Shown: piece after piece, positions 8,581 to 17,957 of the stretch
Position numbering within the stretch: position 1 is the stretch's first letter
How the letters are laid out: the number at the start of each line of letters is the position of its first letter
NCBI GenBank assembly: GCA_963669455.1
Contig: OY770026.1
Location: 3,286,001-3,350,000 of the forward strand
Source: JAWKWH01 sp963669455
GTDB taxonomy: Bacteria > Pseudomonadota > Alphaproteobacteria > Rhizobiales > Rhizobiaceae
Direction: 5' to 3'
DNA length: 64,000 nt
Translations under genes and position numbers: made by a program
The notes under the pieces: generated by a model
Database searches by the model: none
Seen by the model: the letters and a program-made list of their open reading frames with translations, nothing else
What the model was told of the DNA's origin: nothing

Positions 8581-9363
8581 ATGCATCCGGCGCAAAATTT
8601 TAACACTCGGCAGGTGGCAATTCTAAGCCACGTCCGTCAGCGCGGCCGGGTATTCGTCGACGAGCTTGCCGAGCTTTGTTCCACCACGCCGCAAACCATC
8701 CGCAAGGATTTGCAAATATTGGCGGACGCCCATGAGGTCATGCGATTTCATGGTGGTGCTTCACTTTTGGCTGGAATCGAATACACCCGTTTCGAAGCGC
8801 GAAAAAACATTGCGGCTGAAGAAAAGGAACTGATCGGCCGGGCGGTTGCGAGACGAATTCCCAACAACGTCGCGCTGATGATCAATATCGGCACGACGAC
8901 CGCAGCTGTAGCGCGTCATCTAGGTGCTCATGCGGGATTGAAGGTTGTAACCGATAATGTCAATATTGCCAATAACTTAAGGGTTTTTCATGGCGTCGAG
9001 GTCATGGTTCCGGGTGGTGTCGTGCGACAGTCGGACGGCGCCATTCTCGGCGAGGCCGCTGTTGATTTCATTCGCCAGTTTCGTGCCGATATCGCCATCA
9101 TCGGGGCGTCGGCCATCGCCTCCGACGGTGCGCTTTTGGACTATGATCTTCGCGAGGCACATGTTGCCCGCGCGATCATCGAAAATGCCCACCACATCAT
9201 TCTTGCCGCCGACAGTTCGAAGTTTGAGAGGTCGGCACCAATCTGTATCGGCAACCTCGCGCAGGTGCATACGCTGGTTACCGACCGCTGTGCCGATGAT
9301 GCTGTTAAAGCAATGTGCGACACGCACAAAATCGAACTGGTCGAAGCCCGGTCGCCTACCTGA
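8581..9363 (+). CDS. DeoR-family transcriptional regulator
   Basis: A 260-residue regulator with an N-terminal DeoR helix-turn-helix (about 10-60, ELCSTTPQTIRKDLQILAD) and a C-terminal sugar-phosphate-sensing domain (about 75-245). The latter keeps the phosphate-sugar isomerase-like signatures NIGTTTAAVARHL and AADSSKFER. Such regulators normally respond to a sugar phosphate or related metabolite. It precedes the TRAP genes on the same strand, and matching half-sites occur before both itself and the TRAP operon. It is therefore the likely local regulator of this sugar/sulfonate block. Confidence 0.9.
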   Translation: MHPAQNFNTRQVAILSHVRQRGRVFVDELAELCSTTPQTIRKDLQILADAHEVMRFHGGASLLAGIEYTRFEARKNIAAEEKELIGRAVARRIPNNVALMINIGTTTAAVARHLGAHAGLKVVTDNVNIANNLRVFHGVEVMVPGGVVRQSDGAILGEAAVDFIRQFRADIAIIGASAIASDGALLDYDLREAHVARAIIENAHHIILAADSSKFERSAPICIGNLAQVHTLVTDRCADDAVKAMCDTHKIELVEARSPT

Positions 9364-9401
9364 TCCGACGCAGAAAGTCGTCGGGACCTATTGACTTATT
9401 C

Positions 9402-9424
9402 TTTCGTTTCATGATCATTTCGAA
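9402..9424. promoter_or_regulatory. Candidate DeoR operator before TRAP operon
   Basis: TTTCG half-sites at 9402 (TTTCGTTTC) and 9418 (TTTCGAAAA), 16 bases apart, lie 66-88 bases before the TRAP small-permease start. They resemble the half-sites before the DeoR gene. Confidence 0.4.
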
Positions 9425-9489
9425 AAAACCGCGCGTCAAACGCGCAAGCCGACTCAGGAAACGCAGTTTAAGAATTGTTCGGGAGGAAC

Positions 9490-10083
9490 ATGACAACCGC
9501 GCTCAGCAGTCTTCTCGTCGCCATCATGGCGGCAAATTCGTTCGTGCTCAGGATCGGACGCTTCGTTGCGTGGGTGGCGCTGGCGCTGATGGTTCTTGTG
9601 ATCCTGACTCAGGTGTTCTTTCGCTACGTGCTGAACAATGCCCTGCCCTGGCCAGATGAAGCGGCGCGATTCTTGATGCTGTGGATGACCGGGCTGATTG
9701 CTCCGTCAGCCTATCGCTGGGGCGGCTTCGTCGCCATCGACATGGTGCCTGCGGCATTGCCAAAGAGGACGGCCCTGGTGCTGATGCTGATTTTACTTGC
9801 GCTGTCAGCGGCGGTGCTGACGGTCGCTATTGGCTTCGGCTGGGGCCATACGATGGGTTTTGGCGGCAATTTTGATTCCTCTTCATTGAAACTTCCGCTC
9901 GATATGATCGGCTTTGAATCGATCAAGCTGAAGCTGCGTTACATGTATGCCTCGCTGCTCGTCGGGGTGATCATGCTGCTGGCGGTCAATGTTGAACTGA
10001 TCTTACGCACTATTCTCGAAATTCTGGATCCCGAGATCACGCTGCCAGGCGATGACGGGGTTATCGTGGCGGGAGCTGACTGA
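9490..10083 (+). CDS. TRAP transporter small permease (DctQ-like)
   Basis: A 197-residue DctQ-type subunit with four hydrophobic segments and the family pattern near the start (VFFRYVLNNALPWPDEAARFLMLWM). It pairs with the large permease to form the sodium-driven TRAP channel. The start at 9490 follows GGGAGGA; an upstream TTG at 9475 is less likely. Its stop overlaps the large-permease start by one base, indicating translational coupling. It is about 30 residues longer than many DctQ proteins because of its C-terminal tail. Confidence 0.92.
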   Translation: MTTALSSLLVAIMAANSFVLRIGRFVAWVALALMVLVILTQVFFRYVLNNALPWPDEAARFLMLWMTGLIAPSAYRWGGFVAIDMVPAALPKRTALVLMLILLALSAAVLTVAIGFGWGHTMGFGGNFDSSSLKLPLDMIGFESIKLKLRYMYASLLVGVIMLLAVNVELILRTILEILDPEITLPGDDGVIVAGAD

Positions 10084-11582
10084 TGCTGGTGTGGTTTCTT
10101 CCCGTCTTTCTCATCTTCCTTATGGTTGGGCTGCCGGTGTTCTTTGCGCTGCTCGTATCACCGGGCTTGCTGCTCTGGCTAAATGGTCAGGAACGCGACA
10201 TGGCGCTGCTTTACCGCAATGTCTATAACGGCATGGATTCCTTTCCGCTGATGGCGCTGCCCTTTTTCATGCTGGCCGGTGAACTGATGAACCGCGGCGG
10301 CATCACCACCAGGCTGGTCGAGTTTTCCCAAGCCTTGATGGGGCATTTGCGGGGCGGTCTGGCACATGTCAACATCCTGTCGTCGATCCTTTTTGCGGGA
10401 CTTTCCGGTTCCGCCGTCGCCGATACGTCGGCGCTTGGTTCCACGCTTATCCCGGCGATGGAAAAGAACGGTTATACGCGCAAATTCGCCGCTGCGGTCA
10501 CTGCCGCAAGTTCCGTGATCGGGCCGATCATTCCGCCTTCCGGCATTATGATCATCTATGCCTATGTGATGGGCGAAAGCGTTGCGGCCCTGTTTTTGGC
10601 CGGTATCGTGCCCGGCATTCTGGTTGGCGCTGGTCTGATGCTCGTCGTCCGGCTGTTGGCGGACCGCTACGATTTGCCCAAGGCGGAGCGCATCGTGCAG
10701 CGGGACCAGAAACTGAGCGTGATGGAATACTGGGTCTCCTTTGTGCTGCTCAGGCTGAACTTTGCCGGCGTGCTGCTGGGTGTCTATGCGGGTATCGGGG
10801 CGGCTGTTCAGTGGCAGTCAGGCGCCGATATCGCCGTCAATAACTGGATCCTGATGGTCGTCTTTTTGGTGATCGCTCATTTTGTGCTGATGTCAATGCG
10901 CACCAAGGTGTCGTCAGATTTTCGCATCGTGTGCAAAAAGGCGGTCGCACCGTTGCAGGCACCGATCATCATCCTGGGCGGTATTCTAGTCGGTGTGTTC
11001 ACGCCAACCGAGGCCTCCGCTGTCGCGGTCGCCTATGCGCTGCTGATTTCATTTTTTGTTCTGCGCTCGATGAAACTGTCGGACCTGCCGTCGATCCTGA
11101 CAAAATCTGCACTCGGTTCATCGACGGTCCTGCTGCTGGTCGGCGCGGCGGTGGCATTTAAAACGGTTGTCAGTCTCAGCCATGCGCCGGAGCAACTGGC
11201 CGGGTTCATCCTCGATCTCAGCGAAGATCCGCTGATCTTGCTGTTTTTGATCAACATGCTGCTGTTTGTCGTCGGAATGTTCCTGGATGCAGGGCCCGCC
11301 ATTATTATCCTCGGCCCGATCCTGGCGCCGATCTTCATTGAGCTTGGCGTACACCCGGTTCACTTTGCGATCATCATGTCGGTCAATTTGACAGTGGGGC
11401 TGGCAACGCCACCCATGGGGCTTGTCCTGTTCGTCGCCTCGTCGGTTTCGGGCGAGAAGGTGGAGACAATTTCAAAGGCAATCCTGCCGTTTCTAGCTGT
11501 CGAAATTCTGGTCATTTTCCTCGTGACTTATGTCCCGGCAATATCGATGACGGTCCCCAGGCTTACCGGGTTCGTCCAGTAA
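10083..11582 (+). CDS. TRAP transporter large permease (DctM-like)
   Basis: A 499-residue DctM-type permease with at least 12 membrane segments and the typical motifs PFFMLAGELMNRGGIT and PPSGIMIIYAYVMGES. A loop of roughly 60-80 residues around 200-290 makes it longer than the usual 430 residues. Its central hydrophobic segments resemble those of extended DctM proteins. It forms the transport channel with the preceding subunit and takes substrate from the following binding protein. Confidence 0.93.
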   Translation: MLVWFLPVFLIFLMVGLPVFFALLVSPGLLLWLNGQERDMALLYRNVYNGMDSFPLMALPFFMLAGELMNRGGITTRLVEFSQALMGHLRGGLAHVNILSSILFAGLSGSAVADTSALGSTLIPAMEKNGYTRKFAAAVTAASSVIGPIIPPSGIMIIYAYVMGESVAALFLAGIVPGILVGAGLMLVVRLLADRYDLPKAERIVQRDQKLSVMEYWVSFVLLRLNFAGVLLGVYAGIGAAVQWQSGADIAVNNWILMVVFLVIAHFVLMSMRTKVSSDFRIVCKKAVAPLQAPIIILGGILVGVFTPTEASAVAVAYALLISFFVLRSMKLSDLPSILTKSALGSSTVLLLVGAAVAFKTVVSLSHAPEQLAGFILDLSEDPLILLFLINMLLFVVGMFLDAGPAIIILGPILAPIFIELGVHPVHFAIIMSVNLTVGLATPPMGLVLFVASSVSGEKVETISKAILPFLAVEILVIFLVTYVPAISMTVPRLTGFVQ

Positions 11583-11617
11583 GCAACAAACGGAAATCAG
11601 CTCAACAGGAGGAATAC

Positions 11618-12676
11618 ATGTTCACAAAAACAGTCAAATCGCTTGTGGTGGCGGCCATGCTGGCCGGAACCACGCTGGCAGCGGCAGCTGCTGATTACAC
11701 GATCAGGGCAACCGCCAATTCCAACGAAAACGATGAGGATTATGACGGGTTGATCGTGTTCAAGAATTTCGTCGAAAGCGCGTCCAACGGCGCGATTGAG
11801 GTCGAATTGTTCATCGGAACACAGCTTTGCTCCAAGGGTGCGGAATGTCTGCAGGGCGTCGCTGACGGCTCGATCGACGTCTATATCTCGACCTCCGGCG
11901 GGGCGTCGGGCATCTTTCCTTATGTGCAGGTGCTCGACCTGCCATATCTGATGGCAAATGACCGAATTGCAGAAGCCGTGCTGGCAGGAAATTTCACCCG
12001 GAAGATGCGCGAGATGGCACTGGCTGATTCCGGCGGCACGATCAGGCTGATGACAATCGGCAACACCGGCGGCTGGCGCAACTTCGCCAACACCAAGCGC
12101 CGGGTGCAAACGCCTGAACATATGGCGGGCCTTAAAATCCGCACTGTCGTCGCGGACATGCCGCAGGAACTCGTCAAGGCGCTTGGCGCCTCTCCGACGC
12201 CTATTCCGTGGCCGGAACTGTTCACCTCGTTTCAAACCGGTGTGGTCGAGGGATCGAAGAACGGTATTACCGACATTATGGGCATGAAGTTTCCCGATGC
12301 CGGGCTGAAATACGTCACGCTCGACGGTCACGCCTATATGGGCGCGCTGTGGTGGATGAACAATGAAAAGTTCACCTCCATGCCCGAAGATGTGCGCCGG
12401 GTGATCGTTGACGGCTTTGCCGCACTTCAGCAAGCGACCTTTGCATCTCCAAAGCGCAAGTCGATCAAGGCCTATGAGGATTTCGTTGCAGGCGGCGGCG
12501 ATCTCTATGTGCCAACACCTGAGGAAAAAGCGATGTTCAAGGAGGCGGCCAGCCCTGTCTATGACTGGTTCAAGACCAACATCAAAGGCGGTCCGGAGAT
12601 TTTCGATGCTCTGGTTTCAGCCGTCGCCGAGGCTGAAGAAGAAATCGACTCCGGTGTGATGATGGACATCAAATAG
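11618..12676 (+). CDS. TRAP transporter solute-binding protein (DctP-like)
   Basis: Periplasmic substrate-binding protein of 352 residues with a clear signal peptide (cleavage after about residue 24, LAAAAA). The DctP fold is shown by the family stretch MAGLKIRTVVADMPQELVKALGASPTPIPWPELFTS around 170-205, which includes the Arg that usually salt-bridges the substrate carboxylate. By analogy the ligand is an organic acid, sulfonate or acidic sugar. Its ribosome site is AGGAGG. The TRAP gene order is Q-M-P, followed by a stem-loop and then the GH116 gene, so import and glycoside cleavage are likely co-regulated. Confidence 0.93.
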   Translation: MFTKTVKSLVVAAMLAGTTLAAAAADYTIRATANSNENDEDYDGLIVFKNFVESASNGAIEVELFIGTQLCSKGAECLQGVADGSIDVYISTSGGASGIFPYVQVLDLPYLMANDRIAEAVLAGNFTRKMREMALADSGGTIRLMTIGNTGGWRNFANTKRRVQTPEHMAGLKIRTVVADMPQELVKALGASPTPIPWPELFTSFQTGVVEGSKNGITDIMGMKFPDAGLKYVTLDGHAYMGALWWMNNEKFTSMPEDVRRVIVDGFAALQQATFASPKRKSIKAYEDFVAGGGDLYVPTPEEKAMFKEAASPVYDWFKTNIKGGPEIFDALVSAVAEAEEEIDSGVMMDIK

Positions 12677-12696
12677 AGCCGGTAACGTCGGTCGAT

Positions 12697-12721
12697 CTGC
12701 AGGGCGGTCATCGCCCTGCAG
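12697..12721 (+). terminator. Stem-loop after the TRAP binding-protein gene
   Basis: A perfect 10-bp stem, CTGCAGGGCG/CGCCCTGCAG, around a five-base loop 21 bp after the binding-protein stop. There is no U tract. It more likely stabilises the upstream message or attenuates read-through into the glycosidase gene than acts as a full terminator. Confidence 0.6.
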
Positions 12722-12747
12722 ACCCCTCATATTGGAACAAGCGTCAG

Positions 12748-15096
12748 GTGAGTATCGTGCGTGGTTCTCTGGACTTTACCTGGAGTGTACCGACCGATTG
12801 GGCTCCCCGGTCGCCGCAAAGCCGTAAGATCACCGGTCAGATCGACAGCCATCACGATATCGGCGTTTCTGTCGGCGGTATCGGCGCAGGCGCTGTCAGC
12901 AGAGGTCCTGGTGGCGGTTTTACCCGCTGGACCATCAAGGCAGGCGCGGTCCAGTATTTTGAGCACGAGGCAAACGGGTTTGCCCTGTGGCAACGATCAG
13001 CAAGCAACGGCGAGCCGCATGCGCGCGCGCTGCGAAACCGGCCACGCCGTGGCGAGTTACCGGCTTGGCATTTTGATCCTGCCGGCAGCTATTCCGCCCT
13101 TTATCCCAAGGCCTGCCATTCCTATCCGGCAAGATCAGGGGAGCCGGTCGCGCTTCAGATCGAGCAGATTGCGCCTGTGGCCCCCCAATTGGGCAAAGAT
13201 ATTGATCTTCCCGTCGGCCTGTTTCGCGCCCATCTTCACAATACGTCCGACACGGCCGCTACGGCGTCCGTAATGTTCAGCTTCGCCAATCTGGTCGGCT
13301 GGTTCGACAATCCACAGCGCCCCGGGCGGGCTGAGGGTATTGCCGGCCAGTTCAACCACGCCACAAGACAGGATGGTTTGTGCGGGATCCGATTTGGCCG
13401 TCAGATCGCAGGCCCACCAAAGGAAGGCGACGGTGAGATGCTGATCACCGTCGGCGAAGATAGCGGACTGGAGATATCGCTTTGTCCGTCATTTGATCCG
13501 CGCCGCAATGGGCAACAATTGTGGCAATCCTTTTCGTCCGATGGCCGCATTTCGCCAATCGATGCGGACTGGACATCCGGTGGCGGTTTCAGCGAATTTG
13601 CTGCCGCCGAACCCTGCGGAGCAATCGCAGCCCGTTGCGAACTTGCACCTGATGAAGCACGAACAATCGACTTCTGCCTGGTTTACGACCTGCCCGTTAT
13701 CGAATTCGGTCAGGGACGGCAGTGGAACCGTCACTATACGCAAACCTGGGGAACCGGAGGCGACACATGCGTGGAAATAGCCAGGCATGCGCTTGGATCG
13801 GCAAATGAATGGTCGTCCAAGATCGATGATTTCCATCAGCAATGCGCCAAACGGCTGAACCTGCCTCCGGCCGCAACGGCACTGGCGATCAACGAACTTT
13901 ATTTCCTAACCGACGGATTGTCGCAATGGACTGCTCCGACAGCCAAACAGCCTGCCCATTTTGGTGTTATTGAATGCCCAGACTACCCGCTCTTCAACAC
14001 GCTTGACCTATGGGTCTACGGCTCGCATGGCGTTGCCGCGCATTTTCCTGAACTGGCCCGTTCGGTCACACGGGATTTTGCCAATCAAGTGAGTGTGGAA
14101 GACAGGGAAACCCGCCATCACCTACGCTCAAGCAGGAGATTTGTGCGCCAAGCTGCCGGAATGCTGCCACACGATCTCGGTGCTCCAAACGCCGATCCCT
14201 TCATCCGGGCCAATGACTATATTTACCAGGACTCGACAGTCTGGAAGGATCTCAACACGCAATTTGTTTTAATCGCCTGGCGCGATGCCCGCGATGCACC
14301 GGATACGTTCCTCGCCGATATCTATGATGGCGTAATACAGGCCATGGAAGCGCTGCTCACCTTTGACCGCGATGGCGATGGGCTTATCGAAAATGACGGC
14401 ATTCCCGACCAGACTTTCGACAATGTCCCGATGAAAGGCGTGAGCGCCTATTGCGGTGGCCTCTGGCTCGGCGCAATGAGGGCGACTGCCGACATGGCCC
14501 GGCAGATCGGCGACAATACACAGGCGCGCAAATGGCAGGATCTGAGCGCTGAAGCAGAGCCGAGATTCGATCAATTGCTGTGGACCGGCGACCGCTACCG
14601 GGTCGACACTGACGGTACGTTTTCCGACGCTTTGTTCTCCGAACAACTGTTTGGACCTGCGCTTGCACGCATGTACGGTCTGGGCGATGTCGTGCCGCCC
14701 GATCACGCGGTGGCCGCGCTACAGACCATCTATCAGCAAAACTTTCTTGAGGCGGGCGGCGGTCGTGGCGTGGTGAGCGTGACCTCCCAGACCGGCGATT
14801 CATCGCAATACGCCCCAACCGGTGAGGTCGGCCTTCAGTGGGACGAAATCCTTGTCGGCTTCAACTATTCGCTTGCCGCTCAGTTGCGGATCTATGGCCT
14901 GGAACAGGAATGCCGCACTTTGATGACATCTTTGGCGCGGGAGCTTGGCGAGGAACGCGGGCTTCTGTTTCGAACACCGGCTGCAATTGAACCGTCGCGA
15001 CCGGTCTTTCGCGCGCAGATGAATATGCGCCCGTTGGCTGTGTGGATGCTGGCTTTCGCTCAGGATTACCTGAACGGAAACAGCCAGGCTTTGTAG
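12748..15096 (+). CDS. GH116-family glycoside hydrolase
   Basis: A 782-residue protein of the GBA2/GH116 type: an N-terminal beta domain (GVSVGGIGAGAVSRGPGGG near residues 36-54) and a C-terminal alpha/alpha-barrel. Glu409 in VIECPDYPLFNTLD matches the GH116 nucleophile. Asp554 in GIPDQTFDN matches the acid/base residue. Known members hydrolyse beta-glucosides, beta-xylosides, glucosylceramide or beta-GlcNAc. There is no signal peptide, so it acts in the cytoplasm on an imported glycoside, which fits its place right after the TRAP transporter. The GTG start at 12748 is the track's choice and lacks a strong ribosome site. Its 3' end overlaps the opposing Sel1 gene by 31 bp. Confidence 0.88.
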   Translation: MSIVRGSLDFTWSVPTDWAPRSPQSRKITGQIDSHHDIGVSVGGIGAGAVSRGPGGGFTRWTIKAGAVQYFEHEANGFALWQRSASNGEPHARALRNRPRRGELPAWHFDPAGSYSALYPKACHSYPARSGEPVALQIEQIAPVAPQLGKDIDLPVGLFRAHLHNTSDTAATASVMFSFANLVGWFDNPQRPGRAEGIAGQFNHATRQDGLCGIRFGRQIAGPPKEGDGEMLITVGEDSGLEISLCPSFDPRRNGQQLWQSFSSDGRISPIDADWTSGGGFSEFAAAEPCGAIAARCELAPDEARTIDFCLVYDLPVIEFGQGRQWNRHYTQTWGTGGDTCVEIARHALGSANEWSSKIDDFHQQCAKRLNLPPAATALAINELYFLTDGLSQWTAPTAKQPAHFGVIECPDYPLFNTLDLWVYGSHGVAAHFPELARSVTRDFANQVSVEDRETRHHLRSSRRFVRQAAGMLPHDLGAPNADPFIRANDYIYQDSTVWKDLNTQFVLIAWRDARDAPDTFLADIYDGVIQAMEALLTFDRDGDGLIENDGIPDQTFDNVPMKGVSAYCGGLWLGAMRATADMARQIGDNTQARKWQDLSAEAEPRFDQLLWTGDRYRVDTDGTFSDALFSEQLFGPALARMYGLGDVVPPDHAVAALQTIYQQNFLEAGGGRGVVSVTSQTGDSSQYAPTGEVGLQWDEILVGFNYSLAAQLRIYGLEQECRTLMTSLARELGEERGLLFRTPAAIEPSRPVFRAQMNMRPLAVWMLAFAQDYLNGNSQAL

Positions 15097-15548
15097 TCAT
15101 CGATCAGGATATGGGATTTTTCGATTTGTTCTGGCGTCATCTTCTTTACGACTTCTTCCTGCGAGATCGCAGCGTCAGGGTCGCCTCCGATGGCAGACAG
15201 GACATACCACATATAGGCACGGACCAGATCGGGCGCCGGCATTCCACGGCCAACTTCGTAATACCAGCCGACACCGGACTGCGCGCCGGGATGGCCTTTC
15301 ATCGACGCGCGCAAATACCACTCAAAAGCCCTGACATCGTCGCGCTTAACACCGAGGCCCATCGCATACATCACGCCGATCAGCTCCTCGGCATCGGCAT
15401 TGCCGGAGCGCGCCGCTGGCAGAAGCGCATCCATTGCTTCTTCAAAGCGGCCCGCCTCCATCAGATCGCGGGCCTGCTCGATCTCGGCAAAGGCCGGACT
15501 GGCAAAAACCATCAGCGCCAGCAAGGCGGCGGCAAATTTCATACCCAT
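15066..15548 (-). CDS. Secreted Sel1-repeat protein
   Basis: A 160-residue protein with a signal peptide (MGMKFAAALLALMVFASPAFA) and three or four Sel1/TPR-like repeats (for example AEELIGVMYAMGLGVKRDD and AQSGVGWYYEVGRGM). Such repeats mediate protein contacts in the periplasm. The start at 15548 has a GAGGAAAG site; the longer frame from 15644 runs into the divergent peroxidase and is unlikely. Only 12 bp separate its start from the peroxidase start, so the two may share a compact divergent promoter. No role in sugar catabolism is evident. Confidence 0.8.
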   Translation of the reverse strand: MGMKFAAALLALMVFASPAFAEIEQARDLMEAGRFEEAMDALLPAARSGNADAEELIGVMYAMGLGVKRDDVRAFEWYLRASMKGHPGAQSGVGWYYEVGRGMPAPDLVRAYMWYVLSAIGGDPDAAISQEEVVKKMTPEQIEKSHILIDDYKAWLFPFR

Positions 15549-15560
15549 GCTGCTTTCCTC

Positions 15561-16868
15561 ATGACAGGCTTTCTGTTTGTCGTTGTGCCAAACGAATTGC
15601 ACGCTGGCAATCTGCCCGGTCAACTGGGTCCCGCCGATTTTCATTATTTCGACAAAGACAAGGCCGCACTGGGCCGCCTGTTATTCTATGATCCGGTGCT
15701 GTCAGGCAATCGCAACATTTCCTGCGGCACCTGTCATAACCATGATTTCGGCTCTTCCGACGGATTGCCTCTCGGTGTTGGCGAAGGCGGGTTTGGGCTC
15801 GGGCCTGCCCGAACGGCCGGCGCAAAGGCGGAGCGGATCAAAAAACGTGTTCCGCGAAACGCGCCGGGGCTCTGGAACCTCGGCGCCCGTGAAATCAGGG
15901 TGCTGTTTCACGATGGCCGTCTGAGCATCTCCGACATCTATGGCAATGGTTTTAATTCGCCGGCCGAAGAATGGCTGCCCACAGGCCTCGATAATATTCT
16001 AGCCGCCCAGGCGCTGTTTCCGATGACAGCGCAATTTGAGATGGCCGGCAATCCGAAGGAAAATGAAATCGCAGGTGCCGCGCATGACCGGATCGATGCG
16101 GTCTGGCCGATTGTCGCCAAGCGCGTGCGGCTGATCCCGGATTATGGCAGAGCATTCGCCGGCGCATTCGACGAGGTCAATCGGCCTTCCGACGTGACAA
16201 TTGTGCATATCGCCAACGCGCTGGCGGCGTTTATGGCATCGGAATGGCAATCCTACGACAGTCCGTTCGACGCCTGGCTGGCCGGTGACAAATCGGCGCT
16301 GACCGTGTCGCAGCAGCGCGGACTTGAACTCTTTTTCGGCAAGGCCAACTGTTCGAACTGCCATTTTGGCAAGCTGTTTACGGATCAGAAATTTCATGCG
16401 CTTGCGCTACCCCATTTCGGGCCGGGCCGCACCCGCCGGTTCGATCCGTTCGTGCGTGATGTCGGTTTCATGGCGGAAAGCGACAGGCTGGAGGACGCCT
16501 ACCGGTTTAGAACGCCGTCCCTGCGCAATGTCGCGCTCACCGCTCCCTACGGCCATAATGGTGCCTATGCGACGCTTGACGGGATTATCCGCCATCACCT
16601 CGATCCGGCAGGCAGTTTTGACCGGTGGACGCCTGAGATGGTGCGATTGCCCGATGCGCCATGGCTGAAAGCAATCGATTTTGTCGCATTCGATGATCGC
16701 CGCGAGAGATCACGGCTTCGCGCCCGGATCGATATCGAACCGGTGCAATTGGACGAAAGCGAAATTCGCGACCTGATTGCGTTTTTGAATTCGCTTACCG
16801 GAACCGCGTCGGTTTCGGGGCGGCTTGGCAAACCGAAATCCGTGCCAAGCGGGCTTACGATAGACTGA
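15561..16868 (+). CDS. Diheme cytochrome c peroxidase / MauG-like protein
   Basis: A 435-residue diheme protein with two c-type haem sites: CGTCH near residue 55 and CSNCH near 264. The YDPVLSGNRNISC lead-in and the RTPSLRNVALTAPYGHNGAY segment are typical of the CcpA/MauG superfamily. The ATG at 15561 gives a short hydrophobic leader (MTGFLFVVV...LHAG) without the usual positive charges and with a poor ribosome site, so the true start may lie upstream inside the opposing Sel1 gene. Function could be peroxide reduction or cofactor maturation of a partner. It is unusual in a sugar cluster. Confidence 0.85.
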   Translation: MTGFLFVVVPNELHAGNLPGQLGPADFHYFDKDKAALGRLLFYDPVLSGNRNISCGTCHNHDFGSSDGLPLGVGEGGFGLGPARTAGAKAERIKKRVPRNAPGLWNLGAREIRVLFHDGRLSISDIYGNGFNSPAEEWLPTGLDNILAAQALFPMTAQFEMAGNPKENEIAGAAHDRIDAVWPIVAKRVRLIPDYGRAFAGAFDEVNRPSDVTIVHIANALAAFMASEWQSYDSPFDAWLAGDKSALTVSQQRGLELFFGKANCSNCHFGKLFTDQKFHALALPHFGPGRTRRFDPFVRDVGFMAESDRLEDAYRFRTPSLRNVALTAPYGHNGAYATLDGIIRHHLDPAGSFDRWTPEMVRLPDAPWLKAIDFVAFDDRRERSRLRARIDIEPVQLDESEIRDLIAFLNSLTGTASVSGRLGKPKSVPSGLTID

Positions 16869-16904
16869 ACTGAATTGTGGCACAGGCTGCCAGAGGAGAA
16901 ACAC

Positions 16905-17930
16905 ATGCAACTAAGCGCAGGCAAACTTTGGGGCATGCGTCGAATGGCCGGCAGCAATGGCGTTTTCAAAATGACTGCCGTTGACCAGCGACCGCCAATC
17001 ACCGGGCCGATCGCAAAACACCTCGGTGCCGACAGCGCGCCGTGGGAGGAGGTTGCGCGCTTTAAACAATTGCTGGTGCGCACGCTTCAAGCCGACAGTA
17101 CCGCGATGTTGCTTGACCCGCATTACGCCATTCCTAAAAGCCTTGATGATCTGTCGCCCGACCGGGGATTGATTGTCACGCTGGAGGATTCGGTTTTTCG
17201 CGAGGCCGAAGGCGGGCGGCTGTCATCGGCGATTGATGACTGGTCGGTCGCCAAGATCAAGCGCATGGGCGGCGATGCGGTCAAGGTGCTGGCCTGGTAC
17301 CGGCCCGATGCCGGCCCGGCGGTTTGCAAGGCGCAGCAGGATTTCACAAAACGCATCGGTGAGGATTGCGCGCGTCACGACATTCCGTTTCTGTTCGAAT
17401 TGCTGGTCTATCCCCTGGCATCCGACAGCCATCAGACGACCGACTATGTCGAGATGAAGGCAAAGAAGGCTGACCACGTGCTGGCATCGGTTGAGGAATT
17501 TGCCAAGCCGGATTACGGCGTCGACGTGTTCAAACTGGAAAGCCCGGTCAATGCGCAAGATGCTGATGGATCGGCGGCCATCCAGTCGGTTTTCGACGAG
17601 ATGGGCCGGCTTGCGGGAAGACCCTGGGTGATGCTGTCGGCGGGTGCGGGAAAGGCGGAGTTTAAAAACGTTCTCAACCATGCGTTCAAGGCCGGAGCGT
17701 CCGGTTTCCTCGCCGGTCGCGCGATCTGGCTTGATGCGTTTAATCATTACCCCGACTGGGACGCGATCACCCGCGAACTTCGCGGCGGATCGGTCGACTA
17801 TCTCGCTGAAATCTCCGCCCTTGCCGACCGTGAAGCAACAGACTGGCAGCGCCACGCCTGTTATGGCGACAAGGGTGCCTGTTTGCTGCCGGCCGATGCC
17901 AGGTTCCGGCACGCCTATCAGACGGCGTGA
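16905..17930 (+). CDS. LacD-type class I aldolase
   Basis: A 341-residue class I aldolase of the LacD/tagatose-1,6-bisphosphate aldolase family. Lys210 in DVFKLESPVN is the expected Schiff-base lysine. Asp/Arg in TAVDQRPP and the C-terminal phosphate-binding SAGAGKAEF and GFLAGRAIW loops are present. The sulfoglycolytic aldolase YihT is a related type I enzyme, so a sulfofructose-1-phosphate-like substrate is possible given the neighbouring sulfolactate genes. No sugar kinase lies in the window. The start at 16905 has an AGAGGAGA site. It converges on the sulfolactate operon with a GC-rich hairpin between. Confidence 0.85.
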   Translation: MQLSAGKLWGMRRMAGSNGVFKMTAVDQRPPITGPIAKHLGADSAPWEEVARFKQLLVRTLQADSTAMLLDPHYAIPKSLDDLSPDRGLIVTLEDSVFREAEGGRLSSAIDDWSVAKIKRMGGDAVKVLAWYRPDAGPAVCKAQQDFTKRIGEDCARHDIPFLFELLVYPLASDSHQTTDYVEMKAKKADHVLASVEEFAKPDYGVDVFKLESPVNAQDADGSAAIQSVFDEMGRLAGRPWVMLSAGAGKAEFKNVLNHAFKAGASGFLAGRAIWLDAFNHYPDWDAITRELRGGSVDYLAEISALADREATDWQRHACYGDKGACLLPADARFRHAYQTA

Positions 17931-17936
17931 TAGATC

Positions 17937-17957
17937 CGGCCGCCGATCAAGCGGCCG
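17937..17957. terminator. Convergent GC-rich hairpin
   Basis: A 7-bp stem, CGGCCGC/GCGGCCG, around a seven-base loop between the convergent aldolase and dehydrogenase genes; it overlaps the dehydrogenase stop. It has no U tract, so termination is only suggested by position. Confidence 0.45.

Noticed and set aside
15042..15560. N-terminal extension of the peroxidase frame
   Set aside because: It lies antisense within the Sel1 gene and has no signal-peptide-like start of its own; the haem protein begins at or near 15561.
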